NCBI RefSeq assembly: GCF_003473485.1
Contig: NC_053042.1
Location: forward strand, 15,086,501-15,150,500
Length of the DNA: 64,000 nt
Direction: 5' to 3'
DNA from: Medicago truncatula
Lineage: Eukaryota > Streptophyta > Magnoliopsida > Fabales > Fabaceae
Shown here: piece by piece, positions 22,958 through 34,900 of the stretch
Layout of the letters: every line of letters starts with the position of its first letter
How positions within the stretch are numbered: the stretch's first letter is position 1
Notes under the pieces: model-generated
What the model was told of the DNA's origin: nothing
Databases searched by the model: none
The model's input: only the letters and a program-made list of their open reading frames with translations
Position numbers and translations under genes: made by a program

Positions 22958-23136
22958 ATACCTTTCTGTCTCTTGGCTAAGTTTAATATTTGATATGTGG
23001 ACCAATAGTCCACACGATATTAAATTAAATTTTTTAGGGGAAAAAGTCACTTTAGTAGATTTCTTTTGGGGTTGGCCTTCTCGTGTGTTGTGTCGCCAAT
23101 ATGTTACAAATCAGCATTGGCATGGTGCAAACCACA
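22958..23136 (+). pseudogene. U2 snRNA pseudogene
   Basis: This starts ATACCTTTCTGTCTCTTGGC, then jumps to TTTAATATTTGATATGTGG. About 28 nt containing the branch-point recognition GTAGTA are missing. The Sm-site region is altered (AATTTTTTAGG) and stems III/IV are degraded. With the MITE separating it from its promoter it cannot make a working U2. Confidence 0.92.
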
Positions 23137-23149
23137 AATCCAAGTTTTA

Positions 23150-24190
23150 ATTTTTATATTTTGGTTCCTATCTTGCATACGGGTACCGTGATGTAGGGCA
23201 TTGCATAATCCCTTCCAAAATTTAAATCCTTACTTATTAATCCTCTATTAAATCTTTGATTCTTTTGGTTCTTACATAGGTTTGACAAACTGATCCTGGA
23301 GATGCCAGATGTAGATATAAATGTGCCAGTCAACAATCAGAAAAGGAATGTGTGTTGGTGTAGTTTGGTTGAATTCAAATTAGTTCAGTTGTGGTTTTTT
23401 GACCTTCAACGATTACGGTCCTGCTTTGATATTCTTTTGTTATTTTATTCGGTGTAATGTCTTCTTACTCATCAGCATGTCTTCCAGGCTGCAGCAGCAA
23501 GTTATGTTTGCATTATTGTTTTGCTTTCGAGTTTAAATTCTTTAGATTCAAAACTATATCGTAAGTGTATAGCTAGATAATTATAAAGAGTTTTTCTAAC
23601 GTCTACAATCTTGCACACAATAAGGGTCATTAATTTCCAACTAAAAAAAAAAAGGAAAATCAACAAAACTTATTATGTGCAAGGTTTCACACGTTAGCCA
23701 GACCTATTATACATCGAAAATTACACATGTAAATAACAAAGATGGATGTATGACTTAATTGTATATGGTTGCAATGAATAATAGTTACGTTTGTAATATT
23801 TATTTCAGCATAGGAATAGAATCAAAGTGTTATTTTATCATTGTTTTTCATGCTGTTTGTATGTCCAGCCTATTTATTATAAAAGAGCCATAAATATGAT
23901 GTTTTTTGTTGTTGAAAGAATTGGAATATAATGTTGTCTGTGGTAAAATTTGCTTAAAAAAATATTCTAAAACACTACTCCTATGATAAAAAGTAAAAAT
24001 AAAAAATGAATCTATTTTGAATATTTTCACACGTGATTCATTCATACTATGCATTAAGTAATTAGCACACACCGGCCACAAAATTCGTTGGTAAATTAAC
24101 ATCAGAAATGAGAACAATTGACCACACTTGAAAATTGAAGTTACAGTCATTTAAGAGAGTTAGGAGTTGAGATCAGCTTCAACACAATAA
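23150..24190. other. AT-rich spacer
   Basis: No gene recognised. The first 60 bp resemble the 3' flank of intact U2 copies (ttttggttcctatcttgcatac...ggtaccgt). The rest is low-complexity AT-rich sequence forming the upstream region of the small gene at 24305. Confidence 0.5.
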
Positions 24191-24195
24191 TGTTC

Positions 24196-24203
24196 TATAT
24201 AAA
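24196..24203 (+). promoter_or_regulatory. TATA box of the small gene at 24305
   Basis: TATATAAA lies 109 bp before the ATG, leaving a leader of about 75-80 nt if transcription starts about 30 bp downstream. This supports a genuine short gene. Confidence 0.6.
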
Positions 24204-24304
24204 GCCATAACTAGCTGCTCAATTTCTTATCCATACCCTCCCTTGAAAAACAAACCTTTTCTTTTTATTGATCTTATTATATATTTCTGTGAACATTTTG
24301 AACT

Positions 24305-24508
24305 ATGGACGGCAAAGGAAATAATAGCAATGTTGGTGGTGCAGCAGCAAACAATCCCAAAGACAATGTTGGTACTACTACTAAAGGTGATACAATGAAA
24401 GCTCCTGGTGGAGATGGATCAAACATTTCAAGGGAGCAATTTGAGAAAAGTCCTAAGGGCTATTTTGCTGATTTGCATGCTGCTCAGAAGGATAACAATA
24501 AGAATTAG
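24305..24508 (+). CDS. Small hydrophilic protein of unknown function (67 aa)
   Basis: Single-exon frame from ATG to TAG. The N-terminal half is rich in Gly, Asn and Lys with no predicted fold. The C-terminal part, ISREQFEKSPKGYFADLHA, is amphipathic and looks like a conserved motif I associate with small plant proteins but cannot name. There is no signal peptide or membrane segment. Support for a real gene: a good TATA box at 24196, normal leader length, a sharp change to AT-rich non-coding sequence after the stop, and AATAAG-type poly(A) signals near 24595. It is unrelated to its neighbours. Confidence 0.7.
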   Translation: MDGKGNNSNVGGAAANNPKDNVGTTTKGDTMKAPGGDGSNISREQFEKSPKGYFADLHAAQKDNNKN

Positions 24509-24726
24509 CTAGCTAGTTAATTTCTTTTTCTAATAATGTTCTTGCTATGGTATTATATGTTCTGTAGAATATATATTGTCATGTGATAAGGAAGGAATAA
24601 GAATTAATCTCTATATTTGCTTGCTCATCTATAATAATGCCCTTTTCTTTGTTGGTCTCTCTTCTATTTTTGTTTTGTCTCATAAACTATTAATCTTTAT
24701 GTTCAATTGATACTTTGCATGCAAGT

Positions 24727-25126
24727 AAAGTTTCTAACTAAGAAATCAGATGTTTTCTCTTATGGAGTGGTGTTGATTGAAGTTATATGTGGAAAACCTG
24801 CTTTAGATGATGCCCTTCCAACGCAACAGATGAATTTGGCATTGTGGGCATTAAGTTGCGATAAAAAGGGTACCTTTCATGAAATGATGGACCCATATTT
24901 GATTGGCAAAGTGAATATGGATTCTCTAAACAAGGTTTTAGAGTTGGCATGGAAGTGCTTGGAGGAGCGTCGGGAGAACAGACCACCGATGGGGTATGTA
25001 TTATGTCAACTAGAAGAGGCTCTCCATCTTGAGTTGGCATCACATGTTTCGAATGAGAATGAGGATTCTTCTATTCACTCCAGTGTAGGAAGTGGATTTA
25101 CGGATGAAATTGAAGATGTTGTTTGA
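24727..25126 (+). pseudogene. CrRLK1L kinase C-terminal fragment (duplicate)
   Basis: This matches the kinase at 5030-5422 from FLTKKSDVFS onward (kinase subdomains IX-XI and the C-tail), nearly base for base. The Gly loop, catalytic Lys, HRD and DFG are absent, so it has no kinase activity by itself. Homology begins abruptly at about 24727, next to an unrelated small gene. The tail here is unbroken and ends ...FTDEIEDVV, showing the original C-terminus. Spliced use as an exon cannot be ruled out, but no partner exons are nearby. Confidence 0.85.
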
Positions 25127-25284
25127 AACCATAGCCTCCTAATTTAACAACTCATTTGTTAAAGTTGGTCATTTTAGTGGTATCATAATTGTATTTATTG
25201 AAAAAAATTTAGAGTCAATATAGTTTCTTAATTCAACAAAGCATAGTTTTCTAAAAGTTTTTTGAGTAAATCTATTTATAATAT

Positions 25285-25460
25285 GTTTTAGTGAATTTCA
25301 ATTCTTGAGGTATGTGATTACTGATAGAGATGGGATATTAGTGAATTTGTCTAAAGTGGAAGCAGAAGTAGGAAATCCCTAAGACATTAGGTGGGATGTA
25401 TTTCCTTAGTTTGGCGGGAGATTATCAGAGTTTTCAAGAGTGTTTCTCCAAATTGTCTTG
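25285..25460 (+). mobile_element. Ty3/gypsy pol remnant (duplicate)
   Basis: Same fossil as at 5590-5890, in the same place relative to the kinase tail, truncated earlier. It is broken. It shows that the kinase tail and this remnant were duplicated together. Confidence 0.55.
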
Positions 25461-25859
25461 TATTTCCTTATGTTTCTCATTCTTTCATTGATAATTTATT
25501 GGTTTAGTACGTAACTCATTCCCTCACTAGAGTTGAATTATAAATTGGATTCTAAACATGTAATCTTTGTGATAATTATTTGTGCCGCTTTTGAAAAATA
25601 TGAGCAAAATTAGCTTGAGATACTTCTTGGTCAATTTTTTTTTAAATAGAATAGGATAAAATATCTAGTTCCGTGTAAAATTTCATTTCTATTGTGGTTG
25701 AATGTCTCTGCTTGGTTATGTAATTTTGTGTATTGACATCCAAGGAATTGGGCTGTGTAATGGTCTCATTGTTGCTGATCTTACAGTTATATATGTAATG
25801 GCATAACCTCTGCTTGGTAATTGCTCTTTGTTGGCAACACATGCATACAATGAGAAATA
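25461..25859. other. Spacer with conserved U2 upstream flank
   Basis: No gene. The last 70 bp (tgcttggtaattgctctttg... acaatgagaaata) match the upstream flank of U2 copies 4 and 5, so conserved sequence extends upstream of the USE. Confidence 0.5.
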
Positions 25860-25911
25860 GTCCCACATCGAGCAGTCAAGAAAGAAACTGAGAACGTTTC
25901 TGATATAAAAG
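25860..25911 (+). promoter_or_regulatory. U2 snRNA promoter (USE + TATA), copy 3
   Basis: USE GTCCCACATCG at 25860-25870, TATAAAAG at 25904-25911, 33 bp apart; TATA is 33 bp before the RNA start. Confidence 0.95.
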
Positions 25912-25936
25912 CAGCACCGAGCCCATCTTTCAACTC

Positions 25937-26132
25937 ATACCTTTCTCGGCCTTTTGGCTAAGATCAAGTGTAGTATCTGTTCTTATCAGTTTAATATCTG
26001 ATATGTGGACCAATGGTTCACACGATATTAAATTACTTTTTTGAGGGGGAGAGGCAACTTTAGTAGCTTGCTACTAATCCTCTTGTGTGTTGACTATGTG
26101 TTGCACTATAACATTGGTCTGGCGCACCCCAC
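25937..26132 (+). ncRNA. U2: U2 spliceosomal snRNA, copy 3
   Basis: Complete 5' domain with branch-point recognition GTAGTA, stem II and Sm site. Stem III is GAGAGG with CCTCTT (one wobble). A good 3' box AGTTTAA lies at 26140-26146. Together with copy 2 this is the most complete transcription unit. Confidence 0.96.
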
Positions 26133-26146
26133 CAATTCAAGTTTAA

Positions 26147-27224
26147 ATTTTTATTCTGGTTCATATCTGGCACATGGTTACCGTGTTAAAATCATTAACA
26201 TAATCCTTTCCTGCCAAATAATCGCTATATGGTACGTAGTTCGTATTGGCTTGGCTTTGTGAAATGGCTTTGAGTTATATGAAATGTAATATTTGTTTGA
26301 TTGGTTATTATTACCTTTGTTAATATGATGCTTAAATTTATTTGATTCATATGGTATGCTATAAATAAGTTGCAACTTCAGTGTTGAGTAACTTTACTTG
26401 CATCAGATCTTACAAGTGGTCAAGAAATTGAAAATAAGCATGCCTCCAAGTTCATGACTTGGAAAGGTATGCTCACTTTCAATTTCAAGGGATTGTAACA
26501 ATTTTAAGCTTCCCATGTCTCTTGGTTTCTATCTAGACATATGGTTTCTTGACAAGATCAAAATGTGCATATCAGATAGCCTGGAAAGTGAAGTGTGATA
26601 TTTAGCTCCATACAGCTTATTACATGAAAGGTCAATCATTCTTACCACATTGTCAGGTTGTCACTGTCCTATAACTCGTGACTTTTGGAAAACCAAGACA
26701 AGATTCTTTGTGTGTAGTTGTCATTCTGAAACCAAAGCCATATATGAATACCGATTTCTTGGAGAACAAAGAAACAACTCACAGTGAATAAGGAAAGCTA
26801 GTTCATTCTTTAGTGACTACTGATATATGATCATATATTTTAAGCTAGTTTTTCTTAATTTATGTATTAGTATTACAATAGTCCAGTTGAATAAGGCAAG
26901 CTATTGCCATTAGGTTTTTTTTCTTGTTGATTTATGTCAAAACTTCATTATATTTTTGTTACATTGACAGCTAGTTTACCTTCCGAACTGTGCCTTATGC
27001 AAAAATGGTCTTTGAAATTTCATTCAACAACATATTGAACAGAGTTTTAATCAGCAAATAAAGGAACAACAAAATTTGGTATAATGAAGTAGAGGTGCCT
27101 GCTACTGTGAGTGCACATGCTGCTACTCTACTCACTAATTGGTCCGGCACTTAAACTGCCAGGCATCCAAGGACTGCTGCAAATTCTGTCGTGGACAAAA
27201 CCTCATATAGAATGCTACAAATGG
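26147..27224. other. Spacer without recognised gene
   Basis: The first part (to about 26400) resembles the downstream flank of copy 2 (catatctggcacatggttaccgt... gtattggcttggctttgtg), and 26690-26760 resembles 3180-3250. These confirm that copies 2 and 3 belong to one duplicated block. The rest is AT-rich without features. Confidence 0.5.
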
Positions 27225-27480
27225 ATTGACGAATTGCGGCTTGAGTTGAATTGGATTCAAAGTGCGTGGTTGATAAATTCTAAGTGATATTATCCGAGAC
27301 CGTAGAGATAATCTTGTCCGTTGTAAAAATTAAGATTGAGTTTATTAGGAGACAAGTCAAAAGGGTTGCTCATAAGTGTTAGCAAGGGCGGCCTTCCACA
27401 TTTCCATCGATCCTACTTGTATTCATCATATTCTAATTAATGAAATGCTATAAGCTTTTTATCACAAAAAAAAAAAAAAA
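27225..27480 (+). mobile_element. LINE RNase H-domain 3' fragment, copy 2
   Basis: Decayed like the copy at 22540. It ends with HHILINEML-like codons, a stop, and then a run of 19 A (about 27466-27484), which is the expected LINE poly(A) tail and fixes the orientation as plus. Confidence 0.65.
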
Positions 27481-27849
27481 AAAGATCATTTAGCTTGTGA
27501 AATCGGTTTGATTAAATTAATGAAATTGTGTTAATCAGCACGCCCATCATATGACTATATGTCACAAAAACATTACATCAATATTTCAAATATTAAGGAT
27601 ATCACAGCTAATATATAACTATATTTAATGAAGATATATAGAAATAATCACAGCTACAATTATGCTAAAGGCAAGAATACACATATCAAACACTTCTATC
27701 AAATGCACCTTTTGGCGACTTTGACCTTCAAGCCATGTTTCATGCGAAGAATATTTTGACTTTTACCAGGTCAAAATAACATTCCTCGATTTCTTCACCG
27801 CTGCTGAACTTGCTTTGTTCTTCACTTTTGGAATATGTACTCATAAGTT

Positions 27850-28230
27850 TTATAAGAATCGGTCGAGATTTTCGTGGGCTACCTTGAATTTCTTCTCTTA
27901 TCTAATATTGAGCCATTTTTGCTGCTTCCATAAACAACATGGAATAAAGTGCCTGTACAATATCACTTCCTCCATCACAGGGAGAGATTTTAGATAAGAA
28001 ATTTCTCTAAGCTCACTAAACTTGTTTGGAAAACAATTTGGATCAAATCCAAATACAATGGTGAAGATGCTGTCAAAAGTGAACCTATTCAAGACATCTT
28101 GTAAATCCACCTGAGCACCTACTTCTGATACATGATTAAGAAATGGTAGTAAGCAATTTTCCAACCTCTTCTGAATGGTTTGTTGGAAGAAGTTCTTGAA
28201 GCTTTTCTTTTTGATAATTAAATGAAACAT
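27850..28230 (-). pseudogene. Cytochrome P450 fragment, CYP96A-like
   Basis: Minus-strand frame with QKRLENCLLPFLNHVSE, DLQDVLNRFTFDSIFTIVFGFDPNCFP and SVMEEV-like/RHFIPCCLWKQQKWLNI, characteristic of the CYP86 clan and CYP96A in particular (fatty-acid or alkane mid-chain hydroxylases, ER membrane). Only a middle segment before the I-helix is present. The membrane anchor, oxygen-binding helix and haem Cys loop are missing, and in-frame stops occur after WLNIR and after HENLDRFL. Its upstream end is cut exactly where U2-copy-4 flank begins. Confidence 0.82.
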
Positions 28231-28349
28231 TATCCTATTTGATGATCCTATTTGATGAATTGCTGAAATGATTTAGTGGGATCTTTGTTGGCATATACTC
28301 TGCTTGGTAATTGCTCTTTGTTGGTAACGCATGTGTGCAATGAGAAATA

Positions 28350-28401
28350 GTCCCACATCGAGCAGTCAAGAAAGCAATTGAGAAAATGTCAGATATAAAA
28401 G
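28350..28401 (+). promoter_or_regulatory. U2 snRNA promoter (USE + TATA), copy 4
   Basis: USE GTCCCACATCG at 28350-28360, TATAAAAG at 28394-28401, 33 bp apart; TATA is 33 bp before the RNA start. Confidence 0.95.
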
Positions 28402-28426
28402 CACTAGTGAGCCCATCTTTCAACTC

Positions 28427-28622
28427 ATACCTTTCTCGGCCTTTTGGCTAAGATCAAGTGTAGTATCTGTTCTTATCAGTTTAATATCTGATATGTGGAC
28501 CAATGGTTCACACGATATTAAATTACTTTTTTGAGGGGGAGAGGTCACTTTAGTAGCTTGCTATTAGGCTTCTCTTGTGTCGTCAATGTGTTGCACTACA
28601 GCATTGGCCTGGCGCACCCCAC
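28427..28622 (+). ncRNA. U2: U2 spliceosomal snRNA, copy 4
   Basis: Complete 5' domain, Sm site and stem-loops. Stem III pairs GAGAGG with CTTCTC (one G-U wobble). The 3' box is weaker (AGTTATT near 28632). Its downstream flank is interrupted about 340 bp further on by the CACTA element. Confidence 0.95.
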
Positions 28623-28689
28623 CAATTCAAGTTATTAATTTTTTGTAGTATATTTTTGTTGCTATCTTGTGCATATGTTTCATTAGTTG

Positions 28690-28959
28690 CTAACGAAATT
28701 TTTGTAGTATATTTTTGGAAAGCAATATTTATAGGGCCAATGGACCAACTTTATCTTTTGAAGACTTTTGTCATTAGATTTGTTTTAGTGGAAACTCTTT
28801 GAACACAAGCACTTTTTGTGGTCGTACATACGAGAAAATATTTCACGTATGCACAATGTTGTCATCAAAAATATCATTGTGGAATCCAATTTTGTTGATT
28901 ATCTTAGATTGATCATTCTCCGTTCTCTTCAATGTCAATTTGAACCCTCTCTAAAATCC
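28690..28959 (+). repeat. U2-flanking block, copy 4, left part
   Basis: Corresponds to about 90-315 of copy 1. It is interrupted after gaaccctctctaaaatcc by the CACTA transposon and resumes at 35104-35224 (ctcttcatcttcatcc...). The uninterrupted copies therefore serve as natural empty-site references for this insertion. Confidence 0.8.
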
Positions 28960-28962
28960 TCA

Positions 28963-31900
28963 CACAACAACATTTTCATCTTATGAAAACGCCAGAAAAG
29001 TGTTGTGTAATATGAAAAAACCGTTTCCGTAGGATACCAGAACGTTTTTCTGGTCGTGGTAGACTGAGGCGTTGTCTTAGCTTTCAAAGACGGTTTTTTC
29101 CATAAACGGCAACGACAGAGATAAAAGCGTAGTCTTAGGTACACTTTTAAAAACGGTTTTAAAATTTCACAACGTCAACGGTTTTAAGCCGTCACGATTC
29201 AAAATCCGTTGCAATTGGCTCAAATTAAGAACGGTCTTTTGGGCTTTATCCCAACGGTTTTAGATTGATGTTATTCCTGAAAGCGTTCTCTTAGACCCAA
29301 TGGTAAATATTTGTTGTAAGCTACTGCAACGCTTCTTCACCGTTGTGAATAAATTTCTAATTTTTTAAAAATTGCATTGCGTTAATCATTATATTTTCAC
29401 TTACTCTATAAATGTAAAATAGTAAAACTTTATTACTTGACTTCAGTTAAATATTATACATGCAAAATTCAAATATGATTCTAAATTTAAAATTACATAC
29501 CAAATACTTGTCAATAATATATCATATCATTCATATAGGTATCCAAAATAACATTCTTCACGATAAAGTACTCAAATATTTAATGTATACTTTTACGTCA
29601 AAATGTCAATTATCATTTTCACAATCTAAACAACACTTAAACATCAACATATGTCTTCATCTCTTGTACTTCAAAATCTCGAAATTCTTCATCGATATCA
29701 TCATTAACCATTCCTCTACAAAATAAAAGAAATATGTTCAATAAGCAATTAAACAATTAAACTGTATATGTCAAACAATGAGGTAGTAATTTCAAAGCCA
29801 CTCCCTTCCAAAGAGACACAACAATAGAGTATACTAAACTATTATATTTCAAACATTTGTTATCCTTCTTTTCATATGATAATATTAAACTAGTAGGTCC
29901 TCAATCAAGATCCTAGGCCACCTACATAGAATATTTCTCTACTCTAAGACTAACACAAAACTCATATTGCATCACAAACCGCTCCACAACACACGTTGTT
30001 AAGTTTCACATTTTACAAAATATTATAACATACCTATTGAACCATCAACATAACTATATTGTCCTCCATACTATGCAACAGTGGAGATATGAGCCTTATA
30101 ACCACCAATAAAAGCATCTTGAAAATTAATAGTAGAAGTACTCATTGGTCCAGCCTCCAATTTCCTTTTTCAGAACTCATACTTCTGCAAACGACTTGTC
30201 AACTACAACAGACCATAGACACTTCTAGAGAAAAAAAAATTAATCTTCTTATATTAGAGAGTTTTTTACATTGTTGCAATTATCCAAAAGGTAGAAGCAG
30301 ACCATATAGTTTTGTTGATCTACACAACAATATCCAAAAAAATATCAACTCTAATAGTGCCAAAAGTGGATGCATGAGCCCTATAACCACTAATATTATG
30401 TGACTATCTTAACTTTATAACATACATGTAACTATTTGAATTTAAAGACATTAAATGCAACCAACAATGCTGATATCACAACATCAAAAGTATGTAATCC
30501 TATAACAAAGTAATTGAAACTTTACCTAGAGTGATTTTCTAAATTTGTGTATTGTTATAAACCATAGGCCTTGCTCCAACTTATTAGTATGTAGGTTCTA
30601 ATCAGATAGTAGTTGCTTTTAATTTATTTGTTCAATGATTCAAATATATTAAAGTTCTTATAACTAAGAGTAAGCACACACAAATTATAAATCACTACGT
30701 CCAAACTAATTCTTATACTTAGAAGATAAGGGAAAGTGATGAGCAGCCTTGGTCAGTAAACACACATATGTGGGACTCAGATACCAAAAATAAAAGGCAA
30801 TGAAAATACCCAAAAATCACCTGAAGAGCAATAATCGTGTAAATGAGAGTCTGAATAATGATGATTCTAAACTGAACAACGACAGTAAGAAAAGAGCAGC
30901 AAGAAGAGAAATAAAATAGCCTCAAACAAGATCGAAACTCACTGTCACTTTCGTGCAAAGAAGAAAGAGCACCAAGCAGAGATTTGGGGTTTATGAGTAT
31001 TGAACAAGATGCTACAAGAATAAGACCAACAAAAGTGAGAAAATAGATTAGGGAAAGGGGTTCTGAAATTTCTCATCTCTACACTTCATCACCATACAAA
31101 TTTTTCACTGAAATTGAGGATAAATTTAGGGTTATTGAGACTGCAAAACATAAACACACATATGTGGGACTAAAAGATACCTTTCAACCTTGGTTTTTCC
31201 AACACAACTGCATATATGGCTCTTTCTTTTTCAAGGGAGTCTAGTGACACAGAAACGATGACAACCTGTAAATAAAAGAACCAAGTGGAAATATTATTTA
31301 AATTGATCTAATAGGAGAATCATTCACAACTTAAGAAAAAACTTCTCATTGGTTGAGTTGTGAGTCTCGTCCAACCAACAACTTTCTCTTCAAACAAACA
31401 TAAATCAAATTTTTAAGGACCATGACTACTTTCCCAGTAAGATAATGCTAATAGTTAAACCTTTATGATGAAAGGAAATCTCATCATTTCAGCACTCTCT
31501 TTAATATAACTATAATATAACAACAAGGAGTATCTAGATACACGCAAGAAAGTAAACAAAAAAAAGCATCACCATCTTTAATATAATTATAACAACAAGG
31601 AGTATCCGGATACACGCAAGGAAGTACAAAAAAACCACCAAAGCAGAGCTAGAAAAAACCATAATAAAAGAGGACTTCAAACACAACCAAAAACAAAACG
31701 CTAAACTTGCTCTATAACGAATAAAACCAAACCCAAATCTGTTAGAAGCCAACACCATACATATACATCAAAAAAACATAAACACACATAAACAACACAA
31801 AACTATAACTCCACTCCAAAATCAGAAATAGAAACAGCCACCAGACCACAAAAAAACCTCCAAAAACACCACTCTAAATATTAGATTCTTCACCAACAAG

Positions 31901-34900
31901 AGAAAAATTATTTAAAAAATAGTCCACTACACAAGCACCACTCTCAAATATATAAAGCACGAAAAAAGTTCGAACCTAGCATAATTATTTTCTATAAAGA
32001 AAAATCTATTAAGGACAATAAAAACAAGAAGGAAAAACAACAATTTTTCTGTCACTACAACATCACTTTTCATATAAATAAAAATAAAAATAAAATTTGT
32101 GATGAATCAAAAAGATAAAAAAAACCATAGAAATAAAATAGAAATAGAAAAGAGAGGGATTAAGATAATTACCCTTCAGTGTAATCATATTTCAGAAAGT
32201 GCTTCCATTCACCTAATTAGAAGAAAAATAAATGAATTTAGTATCAATTAATCATAACCCTAGAATTTAAAATGGTATAAAAAATGCCCAAACTTTATGA
32301 CTCACCACCGATTCCAATGAAGAAACAAAAGAATTAGAAAAGGGTTCTTGTGAGTTTCGATTGGAGAAGGATAAGAGGATTCTGTGAGAGTTCGTGAGTG
32401 TTCTCAGATTAAGGGTTGTCGGTGAATATTTTCAGACGTGCGAACAGTAGCCAAAAAGAGCAAATAGCCAAAATGAAACTAAAAGCACCTAATTGGCACC
32501 TAAAATCAGCCCCAAAGGAAAGGAACACAGCTACACCTACAGAAGTAGACATGCCACTAATAAGCCCGCCTGCACTATCACCACATCAACTGCACTCACA
32601 GACTAAAAACATGCTAAGTCCACAACCGGCCCCCCAAAAAACCCTGAAACAGTCCTCTGCACGCCCACTGCTGGCAACACCTAAACCCACCCGTTACAAA
32701 TTACTTGAAAATGCCTTTCATCTAATACAACTCTAACTCTTATATTACATCACACCAATATTTGAGTACAAATTACATTCTTAGTACTCATTGAAAATAT
32801 AAAAAAAAAAAAAAAACATTGTGCCTTAGTCCCATATGATATAACTCTAAAATAAATCACAAAAAAATCATGCATCAAGTGTAAACTATAGCTATCAACA
32901 CAGGTTATATCCAACTGCTCACTAAAAGCTTATATTAATTAAAAATAAAGAAACCCATCAACTAAACACTAACCAGAGCTTAATATTATACATGAAAAAA
33001 AGGATTGAATTAACAGTGGAGTACCTAATACTAAATTTTCAGGAAAAATCAAAACTGACTAATGAACAATGAAGGTGTTAGAGACTGCAAAAAAAAAAAA
33101 AAAAAAAAGGATTGAATTAACAATGGAGTTCCTAATACTAAATTTTCAGGAAAAATCAAAATTGACTAATGAACAATGAAGGTGTTAGAGACTGCAATTA
33201 AGGGAACCCATATTCCGCAATTAGACGGCTAGAAGCAGACCGCGATGAAGGCGAAATTTACAACAATAGCATTATTTTTAACAACAACAAAATGCAGAAA
33301 TTGTTACCTCGATGCTATGTTTACAATTACTTAGCTCTAGGATTAATCCTCATTAACATAATTTCTCTCACTAGACTCCTATAAACTACTAGTCAGATAA
33401 TACAACATTATCATCACTTATTGTACTTACATCACATCACTTACAATATCAGAATTTTCATATAAATTTTCCCAAGAGAATTTTGAGTTCCATACAAAAC
33501 TTCCATATCAAAAACTTATACTAGCATGTTAAAAATACTCATAGAAATAGAAGCATTAACAGTTAAACCAAGGTAATTGTTAATGACTCATTGCATCTGT
33601 TTTCATCCAAATTATCAAACAAGTGATGTGCATAAAACATAATCTTTTGTTTTGCTCCAAAATGAAACAAACTTAGAACCAAAAATAATTAAATACACAC
33701 TCATACAAATTCTTTTTTCACCATTTAAGTAATTAGACTAAAGACCCAATTCAACCCCTCACAATTTTCTCACGGCCTAGTTAGTCCCCACAAAAAATAA
33801 TCCTCAAACCAGTTCTCACATTTTCATAACGCAGACAAATTAGTCTCTCCGTCAACTATTATAATGCACTAGATACTAAATTGGGTCTTTACCCGGATTA
33901 ATTATTATTAGAATTTTTCTACCCACACCCCAAAAATTCACTGATACACCCAAAATTAATTTTTTTTTCTCTTCATAATAATGAAACTGCCCTTCTTCAT
34001 CTAATTTGTCAAGAAACTGTTTCTCATCCTTCAGTCTAATCTGCTTATTTTTAGCAATGTTATAGTGTTATATAGACTAAGTTAGAGACTGTTAAAGGAG
34101 TACTGACATTCTTAAAGAGTGGCATTATCGAGCAATCCAAATTAAATGGAAGTTGAACAATAATAGAGCAAGATAATCAAGATATGCAGAACCCCAAACA
34201 CAGAATCAAACTCAGAATCGAACATAATCAAAAATTGAACTCAAAATTTAACATAACTGAACCCAAAGGAAAAATCAAACATAATCGAACCTAGCCAGAA
34301 AACCACAGTTTTCCTACTCGAATTAAAAGAGGTGTGCTTGAAAAAGACTTACAGTACTAAGATCGGGAAGAACACGTAAACACGAACACGAGTAACAGAA
34401 TTGAGAATTTTCGAATGGGGTTCAGCATGGTTGAAGCTATTGAGATTTTCGAATGGATTTTGAGGTTCCAATGGATTGAAGGATTCTGAGTTTTGAAGGT
34501 TCGCAAAACTGTTCGGAATGGGTTGAAAAGGTTGAGGTTTTGAGGTTTGAATAGCTTCTGCGATTCCTTTTATTGGTTTTTCACTTTTTCTTAATTAATG
34601 GAATTTGTTTTTTTATTTTGATAATTCACTTTTTCTTAATTAATGAAGTTTGTTTATTTTTTTGACAAAAGAGTTTTTTTTTAAGAGGAAATTGTTTGTT
34701 TTTTCCAAAGGGATGTTGGGTATTTTTTAACGAAAATTAACTTTCATAAACAATAGCGCTAGTTATTTGTTTTTTAGAACGATATTTCTTTTTGTTACAC
34801 TAAGATTTTTTGTTATAGTTTAAAAAAACGGTATTTAACAAAGGTGTTGTTACTCATACTTTTATTAAAAATAATTAAAAATTATACCAGAACAGTTAAT

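Noticed and set aside
7368-28230. Functional receptor kinase or P450 genes in the U2 region
   Set aside because: All kinase, malectin and P450 pieces are truncated or broken. No arrangement within the window gives a complete gene.
32416-32736. 106-codon frame inside the CACTA element as a transposase or captured gene
   Set aside because: Composition is Pro/Gln/Thr/Lys-rich with no transposase signature or recognisable domain; probably chance.
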